Assembly (NCBI RefSeq): GCF_000334455.1
Contig: NZ_BANX01000025.1
Span: 62,001 to 126,000 of the forward strand
Length of the DNA: 64,000 nt
From: Gordonia soli NBRC 108243
GTDB lineage: Bacteria; Actinomycetota; Actinomycetes; Mycobacteriales; Mycobacteriaceae
Direction: 5' to 3'
Position 1 is the first letter of the stretch, and every line of letters starts with the position of its first letter. Below are positions 46,435 through 54,336 of the stretch, one piece after another. Made by a program: the position numbers and the translations under genes. Below the pieces are notes generated by a model, which searched no databases, was not told the DNA's origin, and saw only the letters and a list, made by a program, of their open reading frames with translations.

Positions 46435-47558
46435 TGCGGCGAACACTGTTGGTGACCAACGACTTCCCGCCGCGCCCCGGTGGCATCCAGTCGTACCTGC
46501 AGAATCTGGTCGACCTTCTGCCGCCCGAGCAGGTCGTCGTGTACGCGCCCAGGTGGCGTGGTGATTCGCATGTCGAGTTCGATCGCAGCGTGCCGTACAC
46601 CGTCGTCCGGCACCCGACCACGCTGATGTTGCCCACCCCCGCGGTGGCACGTCGAGCGGCCCGTCTAGTCGCCGAACACGACATCGAGACGGTGTGGTTC
46701 GGTGCAGCCGCACCGCTGGCGGTCCTCGCGCCGGTGATGCGGCGTGCCGGTGCGCGGCGCGTGATCGCCTCGACCCACGGCCACGAGGTCGGTTGGTCGA
46801 TGGTGCCGATCGCCCGTCAGATCCTCGGGCACATCGGAGCGCACACCGATGTGGTGACCTTCGTCTCGCGGTACACCCGTGGCCGGTTCGCGGCCGCATT
46901 CGGTGCGCAGGCCGCTCTCGAACATCTGCCGCCGGGTGTGGACACCGATCGGTTCGCGCCGGACCCTGCTGCCCGACAACGCATCCGCGACCGACATGAA
47001 CTGGGCGACCGGCCGACGGTGCTCTGCCTGTCCCGTCTCGTCCCGCGCAAGGGCCAGGACGTGTTGATCAAGGCCCTGCCGGGCATCCGCATGCGCATCC
47101 CCGACGCAGTGCTGGTGATCGTCGGTGGCGGTCCGTACGCCGAGACGCTGCACCGGCTCGCCGAGGAGACCGGCGTCGCCGATCACGTGGTGTTCACCGG
47201 TTCGGTGCCCGCTGACGAACTACCCGCCTATCACGCCATCGCCGACGTCTTCGCGATGCCGTCTCGCACCCGAGGCCGCGGCCTCGACGTGGAAGGGCTC
47301 GGCATCGTCTACCTGGAGGCGTCGTCGACCGGCGTCCCGGTGGTGGCCGGGCAGTCCGGAGGCGCGCCGGAGACGGTGATCGAGGGAGTCACCGGAACGG
47401 TCGTGGACGGCACCGACATCGATGCGGTCGCCCTCGCGGTGATCGACATCCTCAGCGATCGCAGGCTCGCCCGACGTATGGGTGAGCGCGGCCGCGAGTT
47501 CGCGGTCGAGCGGTGGCAGTGGCGCGCGATCGCGAGCCGCCTCGTCCAACTCCTGTAG
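46434..47558 (+). CDS. pimB: GDP-mannose-dependent mannosyltransferase PimB'
   Basis: The 374-aa GT4 glycosyltransferase (GT-B fold) has PPRPGGIQSYLQNL in the N-lobe, STHGHEVGWS and PPGVDTDRF at the hinge, LSRLVPRKGQDVLI and EGLGIVYLEASSTGVPVVAG (the EX7E motif) in the C-lobe. It corresponds to Rv2188c, which adds the second mannose to phosphatidylinositol mannoside (PIM1 to PIM2) at the cytoplasmic face. Start ATG at 46434, overlapping the previous stop by 1 bp. Confidence 0.93.
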   Translation: MRRTLLVTNDFPPRPGGIQSYLQNLVDLLPPEQVVVYAPRWRGDSHVEFDRSVPYTVVRHPTTLMLPTPAVARRAARLVAEHDIETVWFGAAAPLAVLAPVMRRAGARRVIASTHGHEVGWSMVPIARQILGHIGAHTDVVTFVSRYTRGRFAAAFGAQAALEHLPPGVDTDRFAPDPAARQRIRDRHELGDRPTVLCLSRLVPRKGQDVLIKALPGIRMRIPDAVLVIVGGGPYAETLHRLAEETGVADHVVFTGSVPADELPAYHAIADVFAMPSRTRGRGLDVEGLGIVYLEASSTGVPVVAGQSGGAPETVIEGVTGTVVDGTDIDAVALAVIDILSDRRLARRMGERGREFAVERWQWRAIASRLVQLL

Positions 47559-47599
47559 CGACAGTCGCCGGACGCGGCGGGCCCTGATCGTGCAGTGGC

Positions 47600-49405
47600 T
47601 CAGCGGGCGTAGATGGCCGAGATCTGGTCGGCGTACTTGTCGACCACCACGTTGCGCTTGACCTTGAGTGTCGGCGTCATCTCGCCGGTCTCCTCGGTGA
47701 AGTCGGCAGGCAGGATCCGGAATTTCTTGATCGCCTCGGCGTGCGAGACCGTCTCGTTGGCCGCGTCGATTGCCGACTGGATCTCGGTGCGCAGATCGGC
47801 GTCGTCGACCAGATCGGCCACCGTGGCATCGTCGGCCCTGCCGTTGCGGCTCTTCCAGGCCGGGAACGTCTCGGGATCGATGGTGACCAGCGCGCCGATG
47901 AACGGCTGGTTGTCGCCGACGACGAGTGCCTGCGACACGAGGGGATTCGCGCGGATGACGTCCTCGAGTCCGGCGGGGGAGACGTTCTTGCCGCCCGCGG
48001 TGACGATCAATTCCTTCTTGCGCCCGGTGATGGTGATGAAGCCCTCGTCGTCGATCCGGCCGAGGTCGCCGGTGTGGAACCAACCGTCCTCCAGCGCGGA
48101 GGCCGTGGCCTCCGGATTCTGCCAGTAACCGTCGAACACGACGCCGCCCGACAGCAGCACCTCGCCGTCCTCACCCAGCCGTACGGAGTTGCCCGCCAAC
48201 GGCTTGCCGACGGTTCCGACCTTGTGTTCGCCGGGGGTGTTGACCGCGAATGCAGCGGTCGTCTCGGTCAGTCCGTAGCCTTCGTACACCGGGATCCCGA
48301 TGCCGCGGAAGAAGTGCCCGAGTCGCGCACCCAGCGGTGCGCCGCCGGAGATCGCCAGCTCGCAGTCGCCGCCCAGGGCCGCGCGCAACTTTCCGTAGAC
48401 GAGGGCGTCGAACAGGCGATGCTTGGCGCGCAACACGATCCCTGGTCCGGAGTCGGTGCCGAGTGCTTCGGAGTACTCGACCGCGGTGGTGGCGGCGGCG
48501 TCGAAGATCCGACCCTTGCCGTCGTCGTGCGCCTTCTGCCGTGCTGAGGCGAAGACCTTCTCGAACACCCGGGGCACCGAGAGGATCAGAGACGGTTTGA
48601 ACACCGCGAATTCCGGTACGAGATTGGGGATGTCGCTGGTGAAGCCGACCTCGACACCGGCCTCGATCGCGACCAGGGTGATCGCGCGGGCCAGCACGTG
48701 TGCCATCGGCAGGAACATCAGCATCCGACGTCCCGGGGCGAGCAATGTGCTCAGGTTGCCCTCGAGCACGGCGTAGATCTCCGAGAGCAGATTCGCGTGG
48801 GTGAGCATGCAGCCCTTGGGGCGGCCGGTTGTTCCCGAGGTGTAGATCAGCGTCGCCGGGTCGGCGGCCGACAGTGCGGTGCGCCGCTTGGCGACCTCGT
48901 CGTCGTGGATGTCGGCGCCGGCGGCGATCAGTTCGTCGACGGCCCCCGCCCCGTCGGTGGCGTCGATCTGGAACAACCGCACGCCCTTGGACGGACCCGA
49001 GGTGGTCTCGTAGGCCTTCCGGTGCGAATCGTCCTCCACGATGATCGTGGTGGCCCCGGAATCACTGAGAATCCATTCGATCTGCGGACCGGACGACGAA
49101 TCGTAGATGGGGACGGTGGTCGCGCCGGCCGACCAGATCGCGAAGTCCAGCAGCGACCACTCCAGGCGGGTTCGGGAGAGCAGCGCCACCCGGTCTCCGG
49201 GGCCGACGCCGGAGGCGATCAGCCCCTTGGCGAGAGTGGTCACTCGATCGGCGGCATCCTTCGCCGACACCGGGGCCCAATCGTCACCTTCCTTGTGGCG
49301 GAACACGGTTCGCTGGGGGGTGTTCTCGGCGATGCCGAAGAGGATGCCGGTGGCATCGGAGTCCTCGGCTATCGAGAACCGGGCCGGCACACTGAACTCG
49401 GTCAT
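47600..49405 (-). CDS. fadD15: Long-chain acyl-CoA synthetase (FadD15-like)
   Basis: The 601-aa AMP-forming ligase activates fatty acids to acyl-CoA. Motifs: LIYTSGTTGRPKGCMLTH (ATP loop), GYGLTETTAAFAV, GWFHTGDLGRIDDEGFITITGRKKE and the C-terminal adenylation Lys region LKVKRNVV. ATG at 49405 with AGGAAAGGGA upstream. It converges with pimB' across 41 bp, as in M. tuberculosis (Rv2187). It is divergent from the SRPBCC genes. Confidence 0.93.
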   Translation of the reverse strand: MTEFSVPARFSIAEDSDATGILFGIAENTPQRTVFRHKEGDDWAPVSAKDAADRVTTLAKGLIASGVGPGDRVALLSRTRLEWSLLDFAIWSAGATTVPIYDSSSGPQIEWILSDSGATTIIVEDDSHRKAYETTSGPSKGVRLFQIDATDGAGAVDELIAAGADIHDDEVAKRRTALSAADPATLIYTSGTTGRPKGCMLTHANLLSEIYAVLEGNLSTLLAPGRRMLMFLPMAHVLARAITLVAIEAGVEVGFTSDIPNLVPEFAVFKPSLILSVPRVFEKVFASARQKAHDDGKGRIFDAAATTAVEYSEALGTDSGPGIVLRAKHRLFDALVYGKLRAALGGDCELAISGGAPLGARLGHFFRGIGIPVYEGYGLTETTAAFAVNTPGEHKVGTVGKPLAGNSVRLGEDGEVLLSGGVVFDGYWQNPEATASALEDGWFHTGDLGRIDDEGFITITGRKKELIVTAGGKNVSPAGLEDVIRANPLVSQALVVGDNQPFIGALVTIDPETFPAWKSRNGRADDATVADLVDDADLRTEIQSAIDAANETVSHAEAIKKFRILPADFTEETGEMTPTLKVKRNVVVDKYADQISAIYAR

Positions 49406-49544
49406 CGCAGTCCCTTTCCTGGGCGGGTGGATCTGGGGTGGGCCCGACAGATGTCGGTACGTCTCACGTGGCCGGGGCACCTTGGCTCGATGGTATCGCC
49501 GAGGACCCTATCCAGGTTTCGCGGGAGTATGTGAAGCTAGGTGC

Positions 49545-49958
49545 GTGACGAGCATCCAGGTTGCCGACGAGACGTTCGTCGCCGCTGCGCCCGCTCTGGT
49601 CGCCGAGGTGGTCGGCGAGCGGGCCAATTGGCGACGCTGGTGGCCGGACCTGCGCCTGGAGGTCGTCGAGGACCGGCATGAGCAGGGCGTGCGCTGGCAG
49701 GTGTCCGGGCCGGTGACCGGGACCATGGAGATCTGGGCCGAGGCGGTGCTCGACGGCGTGGTGCTGCATTACTTCATGCACGCCGAGCCGACCGACGCGT
49801 TGCCGTCGGCGCCGCGTGCCCGGATGGATCGTCTGGCGGCGCTGAACCACGCTCGCCGGGTGGCGGGTAAGCGCATGTCGTTCGAGGTCAAGGACCGCGC
49901 GGAGGGTGACCGGGCCCCGGGCGCCCCAGCGGTCACCGCCGACGGCGTGGGTGTGTGA
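49545..49958 (+). CDS. SRPBCC (polyketide cyclase-like) protein 1
   Basis: The 137-aa protein has the START-like helix-grip fold: TSIQVADETFVAAAPALVAE, NWRRWWPDLRLEVVEDR, then a long C-terminal helix (PRARMDRLAALNHARRVAGK). This fold holds a hydrophobic ligand in a deep pocket. It matches the position of Rv2186c. The GTG start has only a weak AGG upstream. The stop overlaps the next ATG by 1 bp, so the two related proteins are translated in series. Ligand unknown. Confidence 0.82.
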   Translation: MTSIQVADETFVAAAPALVAEVVGERANWRRWWPDLRLEVVEDRHEQGVRWQVSGPVTGTMEIWAEAVLDGVVLHYFMHAEPTDALPSAPRARMDRLAALNHARRVAGKRMSFEVKDRAEGDRAPGAPAVTADGVGV

Positions 49959-50395
49959 TGGCCGACCACACCGAACGGTCCGTCGTCGTCAACGCCGACG
50001 CCGCCGACATCATGTCCGTGATCGCCGATTTCGAGCACTATCCCGAGTGGGTGACCGCCGCCCGCGAGGTGGAGGTCACCGAATCCGGCGCCGACGGCCG
50101 GCCGCGGGTGGTGCGCTTCGTCCTCGACGCGGGCGTGCTGCAGGACACCTATGTGCTGGCCTATGAGTGGGACGCGGACGGCGCGGGCGTGTCCTGGCAG
50201 TTGGTCAGCAGCGATCTGCAACGCGATCAGCGTGGTCGATATGTTCTCTCCCAACAGGTTCCGGGTTCGACCAAAGTGACCTATGAGCTGATGGTCGACC
50301 TCCTGGTGCCGATGATCGGCCAGTTGAAGCGACGGGCCGAGAAAGCGATCACCGAGACCGCGCTGAACGATCTGAAGAAGCGAGTCGAAGGCTGA
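49958..50395 (+). CDS. SRPBCC (polyketide cyclase-like) protein 2
   Basis: The 145-aa protein is collinear with mycobacterial Rv2185c (TB16.3): IMSVIADFEHYPEWVTAARE, a central beta-sheet, VTYELMVDLLVPMIGQLKRR and the C-terminal DLKKRVEG. The helix-grip fold suggests binding of a lipid or polyketide. The closeness of plsC, fadD15 and mannolipid genes supports a lipid-trafficking role, by inference. ATG at 49958; a GTG directly before it is possible. Confidence 0.87.
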   Translation: MADHTERSVVVNADAADIMSVIADFEHYPEWVTAAREVEVTESGADGRPRVVRFVLDAGVLQDTYVLAYEWDADGAGVSWQLVSSDLQRDQRGRYVLSQQVPGSTKVTYELMVDLLVPMIGQLKRRAEKAITETALNDLKKRVEG

Positions 50396-50418
50396 TCGAT
50401 CTGACGCCCATCCACCTG

Positions 50419-51732
50419 GTGCTCGGGCCCGGAGGCGCCGGCGTGTCCGTCGTCGCGGCTGCCGGGGCCCTGGGGCCTGCCCGCGCGACCAGGCGGCGCA
50501 ACGACGGTGGTGGACGGACTCCGACGCGGCTGACCGGCGTTCCCGTGACACGTACCGAACACGACACGTTGCTGATCACGATCGATCGCACATCGCCCGC
50601 CACCCAGATGCTGGGTGTGTTCCGGGCACCGGACGAGCCGGTCGCGGTGTCGGCGAACCTGCATCTGCTCGCGCTGGATCGGCTCGAGCTGTTGGAGAAC
50701 ACCTGGGAGGTGTTCACCGACGTGCTGGCCGCGACCCTGACCTCGAGCGCCGCGGTGATTCCCGGCGTGGGGGCGCTGGCCGAGGTCGCGTCCGGCGAGT
50801 TGACCACACTGCCCGGGATCGAGGACTTCCTGGCGCTCCGCCGGATTCGCGACGAGGCGATCAGCGGACGCTGGCGGCGGATCATCGTGGACTGTTCCGG
50901 TGGTACCGATCCCTTCACGTTCCTGCGGGCGGGCGCGGTGCTCGGGCAGGCGTTCAACCGGCTCTGGCCGCGACACCGCCGGTTGGCCGCGGCGGCCGAG
51001 CGCCCGGTGGTCGCGCAGTTGACCGCCGCCATCGACACCATCGATCGCGACTGCCACGACGTGACTGAGTTGTTCGCCGACGCGCACGCGGTCGCCGTCC
51101 ACCTGGTGGTGCCCGACGACGCCCGCGGGACGCGCCTGACCCCGCATCTGCTCGGCACCATCGACATGATGGGTCTGGCGCTGCGGTCGGTGATCGTCAA
51201 TCGCGGCACCGGGGCCCGTACCTCGACCATTGCCGACTCCCGCCTGTCGGCCACCCAGGACGCCCGGGACACCCAGGACGCCTCGGCCACCGGGGATGCC
51301 GAGGGCACCGAGAGCGCCGAGGCATCGGTGGTCTCGGCGATCGGTGAGTTGCCCCCCGGTGTGGACCTGCGGATCGTCGATCCGATCCCGGAGCCGATCG
51401 ATCGGGCTGCCCGACTGCGGCGACTGGGTGTCGAGCTCGGCGACCCCAGCGGTCGTGCCCAGGGGGCCGCAGCCGCGACGGTGGTCTCTCTCGGCGGTCC
51501 GGGACCGGACGGCGAGTACGAGATGCGCTGGCGTCAGCGACTACCCGACCCGGGCTCGCTGAGACTGGGGCGCGTCGGCGACGACCTGCTCGTCACCGTC
51601 GGCGGATTCCGGCAACCGGTCACCTTGCCATCGGTGTTGCGGCGGTGCCGGGTGGTCGACGCCACCTGGGACGGCACGGTGATGGTGGTCCGATTCACGC
51701 CGGACCCGGCCGTGTGGCCGCGAGCCCGCTGA
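50419..51732 (+). CDS. ArsA/GET3-like protein with degenerate P-loop
   Basis: The 437-aa protein sits in the place of Rv2184c, an ArsA-type ATPase. The N-terminal strand-loop reads VLGPGGAGVSVVAAAGAL, where the Walker A Lys-Thr/Ser (GKGGVGKT in the family) is missing. Later parts resemble the ArsA fold: IIVDCSGGTDPFTFLR (the Asp switch) and AVAVHLVVPDDA. A Thr/Ala/Asp-rich insertion (about 275-310) divides the N- and C-lobes. The first usable start codon (GTG 50419) falls inside the first strand, and the frame is open further upstream without a standard start, so the true N-terminus is unsure. ATP binding is doubtful. Confidence 0.7.
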   Translation: MLGPGGAGVSVVAAAGALGPARATRRRNDGGGRTPTRLTGVPVTRTEHDTLLITIDRTSPATQMLGVFRAPDEPVAVSANLHLLALDRLELLENTWEVFTDVLAATLTSSAAVIPGVGALAEVASGELTTLPGIEDFLALRRIRDEAISGRWRRIIVDCSGGTDPFTFLRAGAVLGQAFNRLWPRHRRLAAAAERPVVAQLTAAIDTIDRDCHDVTELFADAHAVAVHLVVPDDARGTRLTPHLLGTIDMMGLALRSVIVNRGTGARTSTIADSRLSATQDARDTQDASATGDAEGTESAEASVVSAIGELPPGVDLRIVDPIPEPIDRAARLRRLGVELGDPSGRAQGAAAATVVSLGGPGPDGEYEMRWRQRLPDPGSLRLGRVGDDLLVTVGGFRQPVTLPSVLRRCRVVDATWDGTVMVVRFTPDPAVWPRAR

Positions 51733-51934
51733 CCGGGCTCGACCATCGTTTAGCGAGCTCACGACCGCGACGATCGGATCACCGGGGGCCGATGGCGTGG
51801 CAACCGGCGACCGGGTAGCGTCGTTCACCGCATGTGTCGGCGTCGCGGTCGTTCCGTGGCGCCGTCGGTGGTGACCGACCCGCGGGGGTCGTCGGTCCCG
51901 CCTGAACACGCAGCCGGACAGGAGCAGCCACCCG

Positions 51935-52333
51935 ATGACATCCGACGACCACACCGATGGCCGCCGCGCCGACGAGGCGGGTCCGGGCGGCGTGGACCCC
52001 ATCCGGGAGTTCCTGTTGGGTGTGGCAGCGCAGATCGATCAGCTCGCCGGGCTCATCGCCGGTCCGCGTGCCGCGACGTCCGCCGGAACCGAGCGGGTGG
52101 GACTCGAGGTACCGGGCGAGATCACGACTCTGCTCACCGAGATCGGTGATCTCATCGCACGGTTGATCGCAGCGGTGATCGCGGTGCTCGAGGCGATCGC
52201 GACGGCCCTGCGGTCGACACCGGGCCCCGGGGAGTCGGCCGGTCCTGACCAGCGCTACGAGCCCATCGCGGTCCGCATCGACGTCGGTGCCGCCACCCGC
52301 ACTCCTGTCGGAGAACCGGAAGGAGACCGCTGA
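51935..52333 (+). CDS. Conserved hypothetical protein (Rv2183c-like position)
   Basis: The 132-aa protein has a hydrophilic first 20 residues, a helix (DPIREFLLGVAAQIDQLAGL), a second amphipathic to hydrophobic helix (LLTEIGDLIARLIAAVIAVLEAIATAL, residues 66-92) and a charged tail. It may attach to membranes. I do not know its function. CAGGAG lies 10 nt before the ATG, and its stop overlaps the ROK kinase gene by 1 bp (TGATG). The 202 bp upstream to the ArsA-like gene show no clear feature. Confidence 0.72.
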   Translation: MTSDDHTDGRRADEAGPGGVDPIREFLLGVAAQIDQLAGLIAGPRAATSAGTERVGLEVPGEITTLLTEIGDLIARLIAAVIAVLEAIATALRSTPGPGESAGPDQRYEPIAVRIDVGAATRTPVGEPEGDR

Positions 52334-53319
52334 TGGCCGACCTCAGCATCGGCATCGACATCGGCGGAACCAGCGTTCGCGCCGCGGTGGTCGACGAGCA
52401 CGGGGCGATGCTCGACACACTGCGCGCAGCCACCCCGCCGACCGCGAACGCGCTCGAGCACTGTCTCGACCGACTCGTCGGAGAACTGGTCTCCCGGTGG
52501 GCGGCCACAGCGGTCGGTCTCGCCATCGCCGGTTTCCTGACCCCCGATCGCAGCGTCATCCGATTCGCACCGCACCTGCCGTGGCGGGAGGCCCCGGTGG
52601 CTGCCGAGATGACTGCGCGCGTGGGTATCCCGGTGTTCGCCGAACACGACGCGAATGCCGCGGCGGTCGCCGAGTGGAGGTTCGGTGCGGCGGCGCGGGG
52701 CCGCAACTCGCTGGTCCTCGCGATCGGCACCGGGATCGGTGCCGGCCTGCTGCTGGGCGGTGAGATCTACCGTGGCAGCTTCGGGGTCGCACCCGAGCTC
52801 GGACACCTCACCATCGTCCCCGACGGCCGTCAGTGCTCCTGCGGCAAGCAGGGATGCTGGGAACGGTATTGCAGTGGAACGGCTCTCGTGGACACCGTCG
52901 TCGAACTCCTCGCGGACGGTGACTGGGGACGCAGTCAGCTCGCGGCCGACGTGGCCGCCGACCCGGGCTCGCTCACCGGCCGTCGCGTGGCTCGTGCGGC
53001 CGCGGACGGGGACGCGGTCGCGGTGGCGGCTTTCGCGCAGTTCTCCGCATCGCTCGGGCAGGGCCTGGCGATGATCGCCGACATCTTCGATCCCGATCTG
53101 ATCGTGCTGGCCGGCGGTGTCGGCGCGGCGTCCGGCTTGTTCCTGGACGAAGCCCGCGAGCACTACGCGCGACTGGTGACCGGTGCCGGCCATCGACAGC
53201 TCGCCCGCATCCGGGGCACGCAGTTGGGTGAGGCCGCGGGCGTGATCGGGGCCGCCGAGATCGCCCGCCGCGGGGTCGGCGCACTCGCCGCCGAGCGCGA
53301 GGTCAATCCACTGCCGTGA
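52333..53319 (+). CDS. ROK family sugar kinase (glucokinase-like)
   Basis: The 328-aa ROK kinase has IGIDIGGTSVRAAVVDE (phosphate loop), FAEHDANAAAVAEWRFGA (catalytic Asp), LAIGTGIGAGLLLGG, ELGHLTI and the zinc site CSCGKQGCWERYCSG. The ExGH form (EL-GH) together with the Cys cluster is usual for bacterial glucokinases and N-acetylmannosamine kinases. It has no N-terminal HTH, so it is an enzyme rather than a repressor. AGGAG precedes the ATG. The operon runs on to plsC after 133 bp. The sugar is not determined. Confidence 0.88.
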   Translation: MADLSIGIDIGGTSVRAAVVDEHGAMLDTLRAATPPTANALEHCLDRLVGELVSRWAATAVGLAIAGFLTPDRSVIRFAPHLPWREAPVAAEMTARVGIPVFAEHDANAAAVAEWRFGAAARGRNSLVLAIGTGIGAGLLLGGEIYRGSFGVAPELGHLTIVPDGRQCSCGKQGCWERYCSGTALVDTVVELLADGDWGRSQLAADVAADPGSLTGRRVARAAADGDAVAVAAFAQFSASLGQGLAMIADIFDPDLIVLAGGVGAASGLFLDEAREHYARLVTGAGHRQLARIRGTQLGEAAGVIGAAEIARRGVGALAAEREVNPLP

Positions 53320-53452
53320 GTCGAATCGCGTGGGTAGAGTCGGGCGCGGGTAAGGTCTCCTCGAAAGGGTCGTAACCCTCGGTCGCCGTCGGCGGTCCGG
53401 GGCCCGGTCGCTGACCGGGACGCCAAGGCGCGCAGCGAGTTCGGAGTGTTCG

Positions 53453-54169
53453 ATGTGGTACTGGACGTTCAAGTACATCCTGTTGGGACCGCTGCTTCGC
53501 CTGACCGGCCGTCCGCATGTGGAGGGCTTGGAGAACTTGCCGGACCGCGGGCCGGCGATCCTCGCCAGCAATCACCTCGCGGTGATGGACAGCTTCTTCC
53601 TGCCGCTGATGGTGCCCCGGCGCATCTACTTCCTGGCGAAGAGTGAGTACTTCACCGGTACCGGCCTCAAGGGCGGGTTCCAGCGGTGGTTCTTCTCGGC
53701 GGTCGGTCAGATCCCCATCGATCGGACGGGGGCCGAGGCCGCGGCCGGAGCACTGACCGCGGCGCGGCGACAGCTGGAGGCCGGCGAGCTGATGGGCATG
53801 TACCCGGAGGGCACGCGCTCACCCGACGGTCGCCTGTACAAGGGCAAGACGGGCCTGGCCCGCGTCGCCCTCGACACCGGCGTGCCGGTGATCCCGGTGG
53901 CGATGATCGGGACGGACACCTTCAACCCGCCCGGCACCTCCATCCCACGACCGACCCGGATCACCGTGAAGATCGGCAAGCCGCTGGACTTCTCGCGGTA
54001 CGAGGGCATGCAAGGCAACCGGTTCATCGAGCGCGCGGTGACCGACGAGATCATGTACGAACTGATGCAGCTCTCCGGCCAGCAGTACGTCGACATCTAT
54101 GCTGCGTCGCTCAAGGATGCGCCCGCGTCGGGACCCGCGACGCGCGAGACAGACGCACCCGCCGCCTGA
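53453..54169 (+). CDS. plsC: 1-acylglycerol-3-phosphate O-acyltransferase
   Basis: The 238-aa acyltransferase has an N-terminal membrane-associated helix (WYWTFKYILLGPLLRL), the catalytic SNHLAVMDS (NHx4D at about residues 42-47), YFLAKSEYF, and the phosphate-binding MYPEGTRSPDGRLYKGKTG. It makes phosphatidic acid from lysophosphatidic acid, or acylates a related lipid such as a PIM. It corresponds to Rv2182c. The C-terminal 30 residues are Ala/Pro-rich. Tandem repeats start 12 bp after the stop. Confidence 0.92.
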   Translation: MWYWTFKYILLGPLLRLTGRPHVEGLENLPDRGPAILASNHLAVMDSFFLPLMVPRRIYFLAKSEYFTGTGLKGGFQRWFFSAVGQIPIDRTGAEAAAGALTAARRQLEAGELMGMYPEGTRSPDGRLYKGKTGLARVALDTGVPVIPVAMIGTDTFNPPGTSIPRPTRITVKIGKPLDFSRYEGMQGNRFIERAVTDEIMYELMQLSGQQYVDIYAASLKDAPASGPATRETDAPAA

Positions 54170-54180
54170 GCCAGGACGCC

Positions 54181-54308
54181 GAGCGCCGGACCCACCGAGC
54201 GCCGGACTCACCGAGCGCCGGACTCACCGAGCGCCGGACTCACCGAGCGCCGGACCCACCGAGCGCCGGACCCACCGAGCGCCGGACCCACCGAGCGCCG
54301 GCACCGTA
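54181..54308. repeat. Eight-copy 16-bp tandem repeat
   Basis: The unit gagcgccggacYcacc is repeated every 16 bp (starts 54181, 54197, 54213, 54229, 54245, 54261, 54277, 54293). The only variation is a C or T at one position, plus a divergent last unit. It fills the gap between the convergent plsC and mptC genes. The period is not a multiple of three; several open frames run through it only because it has no stop codons. Confidence 0.95.
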
Positions 54309-54336
54309 GCCCGCCTGGGCGGATCGGGCCGCGCGC

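Noticed and set aside
47559-47599. Terminator between pimB' and fadD15
   Set aside because: Only a 5-bp stem (cgccg/cggcg) with a 4-nt loop is visible, too weak to call in this base composition.
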